Source of the DNA: Amoebophrya sp. A120
Taxonomy: Eukaryota; Sar; Dinophyceae; Syndiniales; Amoebophryaceae
Assembly (NCBI GenBank): GCA_905178155.1
Contig: CAJINV010000001.1
Coordinates: 3,153,675-3,217,674, forward strand
Direction: 5' to 3'
Length of the DNA: 64,000 bases
Part shown: piece after piece, positions 51,511 through 61,271 of the stretch
How the letters are laid out: every line of letters begins with the position of its first letter
Numbering within the stretch: the first letter of the stretch is position 1
The notes under the pieces: generated by a model
The model's database searches: none
The model's input: only the letters and a program-made list of their open reading frames with translations
What the model was told of the DNA's origin: nothing
Made by a program: the position numbers and the translations under genes

Positions 51511-52569
51511 TTTTCCTCTTGCCGAGTCTATCTGAAGATGGCACTACCAGTAAACTAAAAGGAAAACCCCCTGCAACAGCAACTACTTTGTTCGAAAAAT
51601 AAATGCGCGGATGATAAACCTGCGAATGGCGACAACCCACGGCAAGCGACGACGTCGAGCATACAAATTGGTCTTCAGTTCTCTCAGTCCTTTGTTTGCG
51701 CATGCGATTTTTCCTTAGATAATTCTCTCCAGCCTCGCTCGATTTAGAAGAAGTGGACAAACCGTAACACAACGGCAACGACAACATCGAACGCACGTCT
51801 CTTCGATCGAATTCCCTCGGTTGCTTAACGAGGTTTTTGGTGTTTTGTAGTATGCGTTTTTCATACAATCCTTCCACGAATAAAAATCATGTGTCCCGGG
51901 TTTCATTTCCGCCAACATGCGAAACTAATTTGGTATGGTAAGGCTATGGTAAAAGTTAATTTTGTGAAATGGAGTACAAACATGCGACTATGCAGGGTCG
52001 TGGTTTTTTAGCTAGGTACATGTACATCCATGCAACAATTGCACAAACAATAGATACATTTTTCAAAAGGCCTTTCGAATCTTCCACCAAATACGTTATG
52101 ATGTCCCAGTTGGAATTTCCGCTGGTGCCTATTTTACAAGTAAACGAAACTCGTGCGATTCTTGCAATCTCCTCTTGTGCAAGAATTTTTCTTTTCATGC
52201 AGCAATTGAAATTGAGATTAAAAATTAGTGTAGTATATTCGAATCATAGTGTAAAAATTGAGTTGTGTGTGTGCAACTTTCGTGTGTGTTTTTGTTATTT
52301 TTCGTGTGTGTTTAATTTGTGTGCAATTTCTTCTAGGTAGATGACATAAAACTCAATTATCAATATATTTTTGCAAATTTAGCTGTTAAGAACAAAAGCT
52401 AAATACAAGGAGAGTGTTGTTTTTTTTTTCAAAAGGAAATTTTGCATTTTGGTACTTGGGTAGTAGAGACAAGGAGTTGCTGCGGCTTTAGTTGGGTCTC
52501 AAGGAAAACCTGTCACGGTGTGCAGAGACAGATGGTTGAAGACCTTGCTCGCGCGTTTCAGGATCGTGC
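51511..52569. other. AT-rich intergenic with TG-rich microsatellite-like tract
   Basis: About 1 kb. Near 52256-52330 there is a TG-rich stretch (GTGTGTGTGCAAC, CGTGTGTGTTTTTG, CGTGTGTGTTTAATTTG). No gene supported. Confidence 0.5.
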
Positions 52570-55307
52570 TCAGTACCCGAAGGTAGTGAAGGCTCCACCA
52601 TGGGCACCGGGCCCGGGCGAAAGTGATCTCGCGCTGCCCCCCTGCGATCTCCTGGGAACCATGGAAAACCTGTTATGTTTGTTTGAAAAAATTATGCTGT
52701 GAAAATAGGCAAAGGCAAAGAAGGTGGGAACTAATGTACTTCTTGTATTATTCCAGCAACACATCATCATGCTTTCATCTATCACTGTGTAAGAACAGAG
52801 TGCTTGACTATACCTTGGTGTGGACATGATGCTGGGATGCGCAAAGCCCACCGTCGTCGGATTCGTGTACTGTCCTGGCCCTGGACTCTGTGCTCTCTTC
52901 GGGGTGGGTCGCTGCGACGTCGCTGTTTTATATTTTATTCAGTCACCGCGGAAGGATCACCCTATGGATGATCGCTCGATGGGAGCATCTCCCACTGCGT
53001 CGCACGAGGAGGCGCCCTGGAAGCACCTACCCCACCGGCGGAGGCCGGTACGCCGAAGCAGCCCAAAGAACCCGGCGCGACGCCTGCGGCCAGACGATGA
53101 ATTTGGGAAACCGGTGCGCCCCATAGACGAAGGCGTAGCGATGACGACGGACCGACCAGTGGCATGTGCTCGAAGTGGAAAGCTTCGAGCGGACAAAAAC
53201 CGATAGCCTCGCGGCCTCGCGTTGCAATGGGATCGGAGGATCAAAGGACAATAAACCAAAGAAAGCCAAGGGCCTTGGCTTGGGAAAAAGTTCGCAAGGG
53301 TAACGGGTTCGAACCGCCAGTGCCAAACGACCCTCCATCCCAAAGCAAGGCGAGACCGCATGAATTCGTATTCTCGCTGATATCGCCAACGTCAACGAGA
53401 ATACAATCAGGGCTGCCAACACTGTCCGTACAACGGATAAACCCAGAGATGCCCAAATCTGTCCGCAAAGCGGATTGGTCTAAACTTTCCGCCGAGCGGA
53501 TGAGATCAAACTTTCCCCCAGGCGGATAACCACAACTTTCCGCACAGCGGATGAGACCAGACTTTCCGACATGCGGATGCGACCAAACTTTCCGCCAAGC
53601 GGGTAAACCAAACTTTCCGCAAAGCGGATGAGACCAGACTTTCCGACAAGCGGATAAAAGAGACTTTCCTGAGGCGGATGGACCAAACTTTCCGCAAAGC
53701 GGATGAGACCAGACTTTCCGACAAGCGGATAACCAAACTCTCCGCAAAGCGGATGAGACCAAAGTTTCCGACAAGCGGATGAGACCAAACTTTCCGCCAC
53801 GCGGATAGCCAAACTTTCCGCAAAGCGGATGAGACCAGACTTTCCGACAAGCGGATAGAAGACACTTTCCTGAGGCGGATGGACCAGACTTTCCGACAAG
53901 CGGAGAAAAAACACTTTCCTGAGGCGGATGGACCAGACTTTCCGACAAGCGGATGAAAAAACTTTCCTGAGGCGGATGGACCAGACTTTCCGACAAGCGG
54001 ATAAAAGACACTTTCCTGAGGCGGATGGACCAGACTTACTACCATCGGCAGGGGCGTTACTCCCTGAGGATAAGAGAGAAAGGAAATAAACTTCAACCCA
54101 GACCGGGAAGAGGTTCACCCTCTCAATCATCTTGTCCTGGCTACCGGAAAAGGGCGAGGCTCGGACATGTATAAAATATCGCCCGTCCAGCCTCAGCCTA
54201 GACTCACAGGCTCGCTAGCCTGCTACTGCCCGGGCATACATTTATTTAGGTGAGGTTTAATTCGGCTTTGCGGATTTACATACTGTGAGTGCAACGACAC
54301 ACTAAGAGCAGTCGAACTATGACTTCACGGGGTGGAAAAAACGAATTCAAAAGCAGTACGCATCTTCCATGCAGGCCCAATAAGGTCTCGTGATATGGTA
54401 TAAGCTCCCGGCCCCGGTGTTGTTGGTCCTGTTTTTTGGAAATAAAATAACGAACCAAATTCAAATCCGCAAAAACAATGAGAAAACACGCAGCTGAGTA
54501 CTGTGCTCGCGAGGGTCAAGAAGCGACACCGATACCGATTTCTATTTCAAAGCGGTTCTTCATACAATTACGATTGGCGTAGTAAACGTCTCCTCCTAGA
54601 AAATTATGAGTCACAAAAATCATATAATTTCGCAAGCAACTAAGAGTATACTCTTGAAATCCTTTGCCCGGCCGTACATGCTGGCTGATATGTCGCTGAG
54701 TGCTGGCTTGAAGGCGTAGGTTCCGGGTCCTGGGGTTTGCGCTCTCCTGGCACTTCCCATAGCGCTGCCGGCGTCGTCGCGACTCGATTTGGAAAACACT
54801 GTTCGGCCGGAGGCGGGCATGGTGCTTGATAGGAAAAAATTTGGCGTGTACGTTCCCACCGATGGCTTTTTGAACGGGGCCTGCGTAAAGGCATCCCGCT
54901 TCTCGTGAGAAAACACGGCGCTTGGAGGTCTGCTATGCCTGTAAAAGTTTATTTTTGATACTTCGAGGGTAGTCTTTTCTTGAGCTAAGCAGCACCGTCG
55001 TACGGGTTGAAGTGAAAAGTACGAGGGAACAAAACTGTGGAGGGAAGAAGGCGGGAGCGAAACGAAACTCCTAATCCAAAGCTCTATCTCTTTGATGTTG
55101 AAACTGAAAGTGAACAAATATGAAAATCCACTGACTGTAGTACCTTGCGTCGACATTGATATCTTGCACGTGATAGCCTCCTGGACCGGGTCCGAGCTTG
55201 TTCCTCCTTGCGGTGACTTTGTCCTCTTCTCTCCCGGTAAGCGTCCACTTTGGCGCCTTCCTGATGTTGCTCAGCGAGGTGCATAACGGCCCCGCTGGCA
55301 CCGACAT
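52570..55307 (-). CDS. SHIPPO-repeat (sperm-tail PG-rich, STPGR) protein
   Basis: Five exons: 55307-55144, 54938-54652, 54428 to about 54360, about 52887-52814, and 52669-52570. PGPGxY repeats occur in nearly every exon: LGPGPGGYHVQ, QTPGPGTYAFKPALSD, TTPGPGAYTISRDL, SPGPGQYTNPTTV and SPGPGAHGGAFTTFGY at the very end. Such proteins bind along axonemal or cortical microtubules. Junctions 1-2, 2-3 and 4-5 are GT-AG and in phase. Junction 3-4 spans about 1.45 kb and its exact ends are uncertain: a GTACTG donor gives the wrong phase, and a GTTTTT donor a few codons later fits an AG acceptor at 52888. That intron holds a minisatellite. Each exon carries about one repeat, as if exons duplicated. 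Confidence 0.88.
53420..54035. repeat. Minisatellite of 24-26 bp units, about 23-24 copies, in the SHIPPO-gene intron
   Basis: Units follow ACTTTCCGACAAGCGGATGA plus GACCAG, or the shorter ACTTTCCTGAGGCGGATGGA plus CC. Many contain the inverted core TCCGC-NNN-GCGGA, so each unit can form a small hairpin. In the 3' half, two unit types alternate. Confidence 0.92.
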
Positions 55308-55650
55308 TTTATCTATAAAATTCGCTACCTCTAACTTCTGCTGTTGTACCTGCTCTTAGAACAAAGTGTGCTGGTTGTTGTTCTGAAGCTGTTTTCAGGA
55401 GAAGTGGCTGATTGTCATAACATCGAATCGATGCCTGAAACAAAAACAATGGAAGCAAGAATCACAAAGAGAAAGCCGATGTGATTAAGATTATGAAACG
55501 ATAAAAGTGAGTAAATTGCATGCTCCACTCAGAAGGTTGCTTGGGGTTGTGGTCTACCTGGATGCTTGTGCGCAACACCTCTCGAAAAGCACCGAAAGAG
55601 GGTTTACTTGTCCTAACCGCGCGGGGCCACAATTGAATTTCTAAGCAAAA
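55308..55650. other. Short intergenic, nothing recognised
   Basis: Upstream of the SHIPPO gene. No supported frame. Confidence 0.5.
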
Positions 55651-56080
55651 TTAGTGATGGGGAGTGCCAGTGCTGGGTAATGTCCATAAGATGAGTAACG
55701 CGAAAGCGGGAAGTACTGCATCTCCTGCAACTGTTTTCAGTGTCAACGAGTAGACCATTGCAAAGAGAACCGACGAGCTCCAATGCCAAATCTTACACAG
55801 TGACAAAAAACCAAAGAAACAAAGAGAACGCCAAGGGAAAACAGCTAGAGCTGAGTTCGATGTTGGTGAACGAAAAAACGTGGAGTGAGCGGACGTACAA
55901 ATGTGCGTTTTCTTCGCCATTCGCATTCTTCAGGACGATGAGTGATTTGTACGAAAAAACATCACAAAAAACGACACCGAATAGGAATTGGCACGCGGCT
56001 GCAAAAACTCTCAGCTTGATCAGCACTAGAAAAGCCGAAACAAAAAAAATAGATTTACGACGGTCACCATTTTCTACCAT
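55651..56080 (-). CDS. Small multi-pass membrane protein (C-terminus ambiguous)
   Basis: Starts at ATG 56080 (MVENGDRRKSIFFVSAFLVL). Hydrophobic segments include KLRVFAAACQFLFGVVFCDV and SCFPLAFSLFLWFFV. At 55797 a GTAAGA donor and at 55731 an AACAG acceptor define a 66-bp intron, but three downstream frames stay open: one ends in another hydrophobic stretch (AVLPAFALLILWTLP), one ends YSSYGHYPALALPITNFA, and one is more polar. The end coordinate given is the stop of the hydrophobic frame; the GTAAGA junction itself favours the polar frame. Family not recognised. Confidence 0.5.
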
Positions 56081-56806
56081 GCGTTATGTGGCAACCTAAA
56101 CGAGGCACGACTGCAAGAGGAGATGCGCAGAACAGTACAAAAAACTAAAAGTAAGCTCAAATTCAACGTCTGAGGTTGTAATTTTCATCTTTCCTTCGCT
56201 TCAACTTCCGTTCGAGGTCGTCGACCTAGCTGCACGAGCGCGTCTGATAACGATAAGGCTGAAGTAAAGCGTTCTAGCGCATCACAACTACCGGTCAAAT
56301 GGTAGCTGTATTCATCATCACAGTGCGAGTCCATTAGTGCTCAGAAAGCGCCGGTGTTCTCCTCCAGGTATACGGATGTTAGGCAGAGGCAGAGCTCACC
56401 CCGTTATATTCAACTTCTCGGTTGTACGACGTTTTGCTAGCTCTGCATGCGACAAGCCCTTTAATATCGTATGTCCGCCACATTTTCTCGCTTTATGTCC
56501 TTAAATAAATTTCGCAGCTCTCGCTGCCGCTGCCCACACAGATATCATCTTCACATCGCAAATCATGCGTCAAATTGTTGATGTTGTTCAAAAATGCCTC
56601 TACAACAAACAGTCAGTGGTCGAGCGTCGATGAATCAATTTTCTTTTCCGTGTTCAAAACTGTGCCACCATGTCGTGCACTTGTTCTGTATAATCCGGAC
56701 TCGTGTCCATGACAGATTGTGAGTTCTTAGGTTATTTGGTTGGTCAGTACTTGAATCACAGCATTATGGAGGAAGAACTAGCATGAAGATCAAAACGGTT
56801 ATTTAT
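56081..56806. other. Intergenic, nothing recognised
   Basis: No supported frame on either strand. Confidence 0.5.
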
Positions 56807-56962
56807 TCATTCCACATCGTGCTCCCCGCGCGCACGGTTCGCGCCGAGCAGTCCCGCGAGCGTCAGTGTCAGAATGATGCTGACGCGCCCGAGCTCTGTA
56901 AGTTTGACGACGTGCCGTGTGAGTACGAAGTAAAACCCGTTCCACCAGGGTCCCCTCTCAAC
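56807..56962 (-). CDS. Terminal exon of a small membrane protein
   Basis: After a TTTCCATTTCAG acceptor, 51 codons read VERGPWWNGFYFVLTRHVVK, then LTELGRVSIILTLTLAGLLG and ANRARGEHDVE, ending in TGA. The middle is a membrane helix and the frame has strong codon regularity. The first exon is not resolved: an ATG frame at about 57086 (MNYLLYESEQ) ends at an ACAAG|GTGAAG donor but joins out of phase. It is called because an acceptor, an open frame and a membrane helix coincide. No family recognised. Confidence 0.5.
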   Translation of the reverse strand, partial: VERGPWWNGFYFVLTRHVVKLTELGRVSIILTLTLAGLLGANRARGEHDVE

Positions 56963-57156
56963 CTGAAATGGAAATTATGGAGTCAACGAGCCACTAGTTG
57001 AGCATCGCACAATCGCATATCATATGCGGAAACACGACAAAGTCTTCACCTTGTTCGGATTCGTATAATAAGTAATTCATACCATAGATACGAAGTGAAT
57101 ACGTACGTGACATATTGGACAGAAAATCTTGAAACGCAAGCGAAAAAGTGCAACTA

Positions 57157-59869
57157 TTATACCCAGATAAGGACGAACTCCTGCCCGGTCATCGGCGAGT
57201 ACCAGATTTCGTGCGGAATCCCGGCGATCACGTGGCCCATTTTGTTTTTTTCCACCTGCAGCGCGCCGCGCGCGAGGGGCAACGACTGCTGCCGCGTCGG
57301 CGTCTCGCTGGCCTGCCGCATAATCTTCCGCATGCCCTTCGGGAGCTCCTCGAGCGGAATCATTTTCCAGTCCGGATGGAGCCGCTGCGTGTCGACAATG
57401 CAGGAAGGAGTGACGTGGTACTTCAACCTGGGCCGTTCGTTGTAGTTCAACGAGGTCACGATGGGTGGCACGACATCCTTTCCGACAAGATGTTCGTGTA
57501 CCACTTTTGAAGTGGAGGGAGAAGGTGTCTTCATTGCTGATCTTCTTGACGACGCACTTTGGTCCTGAGCCTGCTTCGAAGGTGTACTCCCTCCAGAGGT
57601 TTTTGTAGTGTGAGAGTTCTCCTCCTTGTCGCCACTCGCGCTACTTTTTGCTGAAGAAGATGCACTCTTGCTGACGCTGATCAGCTCGGAAATCAACTGT
57701 TCTGCGGGCTTTCCGAAAATCGAACTGATGTTGTTTGCACGCAAATCCTCCGCCACCTTTGCGGACCTGGTGGCGTACAGTTTTTCGGTGTTCTTGGACT
57801 CAAATTCATCTTGCTGTTCCTGCTGCTGTTGGTGCGTCTGTGAGGTTTCGGTTTCTGTTTGTTCCTTCGAAGAGGAGGTTGGTGCAGCAGAGTCGTTTTT
57901 TTCTTCCTCGGCGGCGAGTGCTGCTTGTTTCGCCAGCATCATCTGCTCGTGTGCCGCCGCGATTTTTTCGGCCTTCCAGTCTTCCTCGGGACTTTGCCAC
58001 AAGAGGTACCGGCCGATCAGCGGAAAGTTCTGCACATACAGGTGGGAGGCCTCTTCCGGGGTGAGCACGGTGCCGTTTCGCGTCAGGTTGGGGTGCACGT
58101 AGCCTACGCCCTGCACGGCGTCCTCCTGGCGCGCGAAGAACCGGCCGAACTGCAGCGCGACCACCTCGCTCACGTATGGCTGAATCTTCTTCCACCTAAA
58201 ATTGGAAAGTGATCTGGTCATCAAGTCTGGGTTGTTGCTTTTCATTCAACAACTTACTGATTGCATTTTCAGGAATCAATTACTGCACGACGAGCAGCAG
58301 GAGCTTTGGGCTTCTTGTGACTCATGAGTAACAAAGGCAATGCGAATACCTCGGATGCCGATATTTGCTGAGGCCCTTGATGGGTTTCGGGGGCCTGGGC
58401 GTTGCCCTGCTTTGCGCGCTTGGGTTGTACAAATGCCCTCGAAAGTATTTATTCTGAGGCGACGCTGGACGCTTCATCATCTCCTGTGTCGTGCCGTCGG
58501 CATTGGTTTCAACGTTCCTTGTACTGGTAGTAGTAGTTCTTCCAGTATTTGCATTTGGATTTGGAGAAGTTACACCATAATTGCTGCTGTGCTGGTGTAT
58601 GAGCCCCCCGCCGGTTGTTGTGTGGCTCGTGGCTGTTGTCCTCGCGGTCGTATCACGGTGATGTTCTGGGCCGGAGTTGTTGTAATTATGGTCGGAATTA
58701 TTTCCTGTTGATGGTCGTGCGGCTGTTGGTGTTGGTGATTTCCCCGTCTCGTTCCTGTAGTTTTGATGTGTGTGCCCAGGTGCTGCTCCACCAGCTCCAG
58801 AGGTCGTGGTCTCTGACTTTTCAACATCGGGGGCTGCCGCCGACGAAGATGATGTTGTGGCAGAAGATGCACCTCCTCCCGCGGTGGAGGACACTTCTGG
58901 CGCTGATCGTGCTGACCGATCGGAGGTCGCGTTAGAACTTCTAGAAGTGCGCGTCGCGATAGAAGTGCGCGCTTCATCAGTATCCGGATTCATCTGCTGG
59001 TCGTGCCCATCAAGACTTCTGTTATTTTCAGTTTCACGACTGTGCTGGGACTTCACAAAAATCTCTTCTTCGTTGAAAGACGCCCTTCCAGCAGTTTTCT
59101 GGTGATCACTTCTTGTTTTCTCCCCTGTTTCTGGTCTCGCTGGAGCTTCATCTTCTGCTGCACCTGTAGACGGCGCGTGGTCCTCCTCGCGGGCGCTTTC
59201 GTCGTCGTGCTCTCCCATCTCCATCTGCTCGAGGTATCTTTTGTCTTTCTCCCTCTCTTCCTGCTCCAATATCCGCCGCCGCTGCTGTTGCTGTCGCCTC
59301 GCCTCTTGTATCTGTTGCTCTCGGTCGCTCGCGCTCGCCCGACGAGCCTCCTTCTTGGCTGTGGTGCCGGAATTCGAGTTCTTCACCACGGAAACGTCGC
59401 GCGCCTTCTTCTTCACGACGGGCGAGGCACCGAACATCGTCGCTGTGCCGTCCGCAAACTGCAGGAAAATCGCGGCGCAAATATTAGAAACGTCGGCTAG
59501 AAACGTCACGAAAAATTGCGTTGCGTCGGTGAGCTGCTGGGTCGCATACGGGATTATCCAGGCAGTGGTAGAAGCGGTATTTTTTCCAGATGTTGACTGC
59601 TGGCCGGACTGGTGTCTACTTTCGGTTTTTATTTCTTGTGAACTTCCGCTTTGGGATGAAGGTGGATCATAAAAGTCATTTTGTTCTCGTGTAGAGGTGG
59701 CCGTGGTGCTGGTTCTGGTGCTTCTGCTCTGTTCCTCATTTCCTGTGGGTGACATGCCAGCAGCTGGTGCACTATTGTCATTTACATGACCACCAGCAGT
59801 GTTCCTATACGCGGTAGCACCAGCCGACGCGGTGCTGCTACTTCCACTGGAAGAAGCTGTTGCGGCCAT
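57157..59869 (-). CDS. Two-exon S/T/Q-rich coiled-coil protein, unknown family
   Basis: Exon 1 (59869-58350) and exon 2 (58195-57157) join in phase (AGG codon split by GTATTC...TTTTAG), 852 residues. Exon 1 starts MAATASSSGSSSTASAGATA, with a hydrophobic segment near residue 120-145 (TQFFVTFLADVSNICAAIFL), then an R/E/Q coiled coil (REQQIQEARRQQQQRRRILE) and a long disordered part. Exon 2 is better ordered at both ends: WKKIQPYVSEVVALQFGRFF and, near the C-terminus, RLKYHVTPSCIVDTQRLHPD and GHVIAGIPHEIWYSPMTGQE. No known domain recognised. The hydrophobic segment could be a membrane helix or amphipathic. Confidence 0.8.
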
Positions 59870-59871
59870 CG

Positions 59872-60477
59872 TTAGACATCAAGAAGAAAAATCCCTATCT
59901 CCGCTCGCCATATCAAAACGGAAGTCTGTGATGGAGATTTGTGGTCACAGATCAGCTTTGTCATGTTAGAAGGGAAAAGATGCGGACTGTAGTACTGGGT
60001 TGCGTGGGAAAGCCTTTGCTTCATCTTCAGCATGACAGGAAGCAGTGCAGCTGGAGGTGGGAGACAGCATGACAAATTGCCTGCAAACGAGGCCACAACT
60101 GCGGCTCTTGGCCCTCTAGCAATACCAGTCGATTTGCGTACTCAAATACAGCAAAAAAAATTTCGTTTCCGATATGGGGAAGGGTTTTTTTTTCTTTTGG
60201 ATATTAGGTTCCTATTCTTCTCCGCTTCTTCCGCGGCCGCGGCGGCTCGCTTCGCTTCCTGCTTCTCGGCCACGTAGTACTCCATGTCCTGCAGAGAAAT
60301 TTTGTCGACGGCTCGCCAGCAGGTCCCGCTGCGGACCAAGTACCGCTCCGGTGCGGGAATGACCGCGTTCGGGTCCGCCCATTCGACCAGGTAGTAGGAC
60401 CAGTCGTACAGGTGCGAATCCAGCCAGTGATAAAACGCAAACAAGGAACTCCAACTGGCGCCGAAGCCGAAGGTCAT
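59872..60477 (-). CDS. Small protein of 113 residues split by an introner
   Basis: ATG at 60477. Exon 1 (60477-60175, 101 codons) reads MTFGFGASWSSLFAFYHWLD, then an aromatic-rich stretch (HLYDWSYYLVEWADPNAVIP) and an A/E/K-rich helix. Exon 2 (59910-59872) adds WRAEIGIFLLDV. Its stop is 2 bp from the start of the next gene at 59869, so the two transcription units lie extremely close. Family not recognised; the aromatic N-terminus could pack against membranes. Confidence 0.65.
59911..60174 (-). mobile_element. Introner-like element (264 bp) without a clear 5-bp duplication
   Basis: Ends TATCAAAACGGAAG and, from the other side, TATCGGAAACGAAA, a short imperfect inverted repeat, with internal TTTGTCATG and CATGACAAATT. 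Immediate flanks CGCCA and TGGGG do not match; an ATAT shared at both edges is the only direct repeat. Excision joins KNPSP to WRAEIG in frame. Confidence 0.7.
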
Positions 60478-61271
60478 TGTGGAAGATAGTAATGACGAAA
60501 AGTAGAGGTTTAATGATGAATACAGCGTTCTTGTACAACTTGCGAAGCGCTTGAAGAACACGCTCTTCACATCACGGCTCTGTAGTTCTCGCTTCTACTT
60601 GCAAGCAAGCGCAAGCAGAACAACCTACGAGAAAGCTACGTACAGTTGTAGGCGTCGATATTGATCTACTACCGTAGGAGTAGCAATACACACGATAGTG
60701 GTCGCGTTCATCCGGTCGTCAACGCCCGAAACAAATCGCTATGTGGACGGCCGCTTAGTTGTATCAAGGCCTCGTCCATCAAATAAACCTCGGAAAGATA
60801 GTAAGCACAACACTTGTTCCCACAATCGCTGAAGCGGAAGCCTGCTGCTCAAAAAATAAATCGACACACAATCTTCACACCATTCGGGCGAACTCGCGAC
60901 GCCACAGCGAAAGAAACAAACGCATCATCGTCATTATCGTCTATCGCGCCCTGGGAGGGCGTGCATGCGGTCTATGAACACTCGAGTGTATCTTTTTCAA
61001 AAGAGCACTCTTGTCAAAACGACTAGTGCTGCTGGTGTTTTCAGGTATTGTTTCTCGCAGAAGCTCTCTCCTTATCTTTGGTCGCAGATATGACATAATT
61101 GAAATACACGTGATGTCACGACCCAACGTCGAGATTTTGTTTCCGCGCAAATTGATGACGAGGCGTTGCGTCCGGTTGATTTGATTTTCAACTAGTTACG
61201 GTCGTGCCCTTCTTTGCTAGCTCAAGTTTTCATATAGTAAACGTTCAAGTTTTCATGTTCCTTCTTTTCAA
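60478..61271. other. Intergenic with a short repeat of the 3' end of the next gene
   Basis: Near 61215-61300 the block GTAAACGTTCAAGTTTTCAT occurs twice; the right copy includes the last codons of the membrane-protein gene. No gene supported. Confidence 0.5.

Noticed and set aside
53460-54033. Minisatellite considered as a CRISPR array
   Set aside because: Units are head-to-tail repeats without unique spacers, in a eukaryotic intron.
53506-54130. Long open frames through the minisatellite (repeating SLVHPPQESV, GKSGLIRFAE)
   Set aside because: They result from a repeat unit lacking stops; all three frames are open and the region lies inside an intron.
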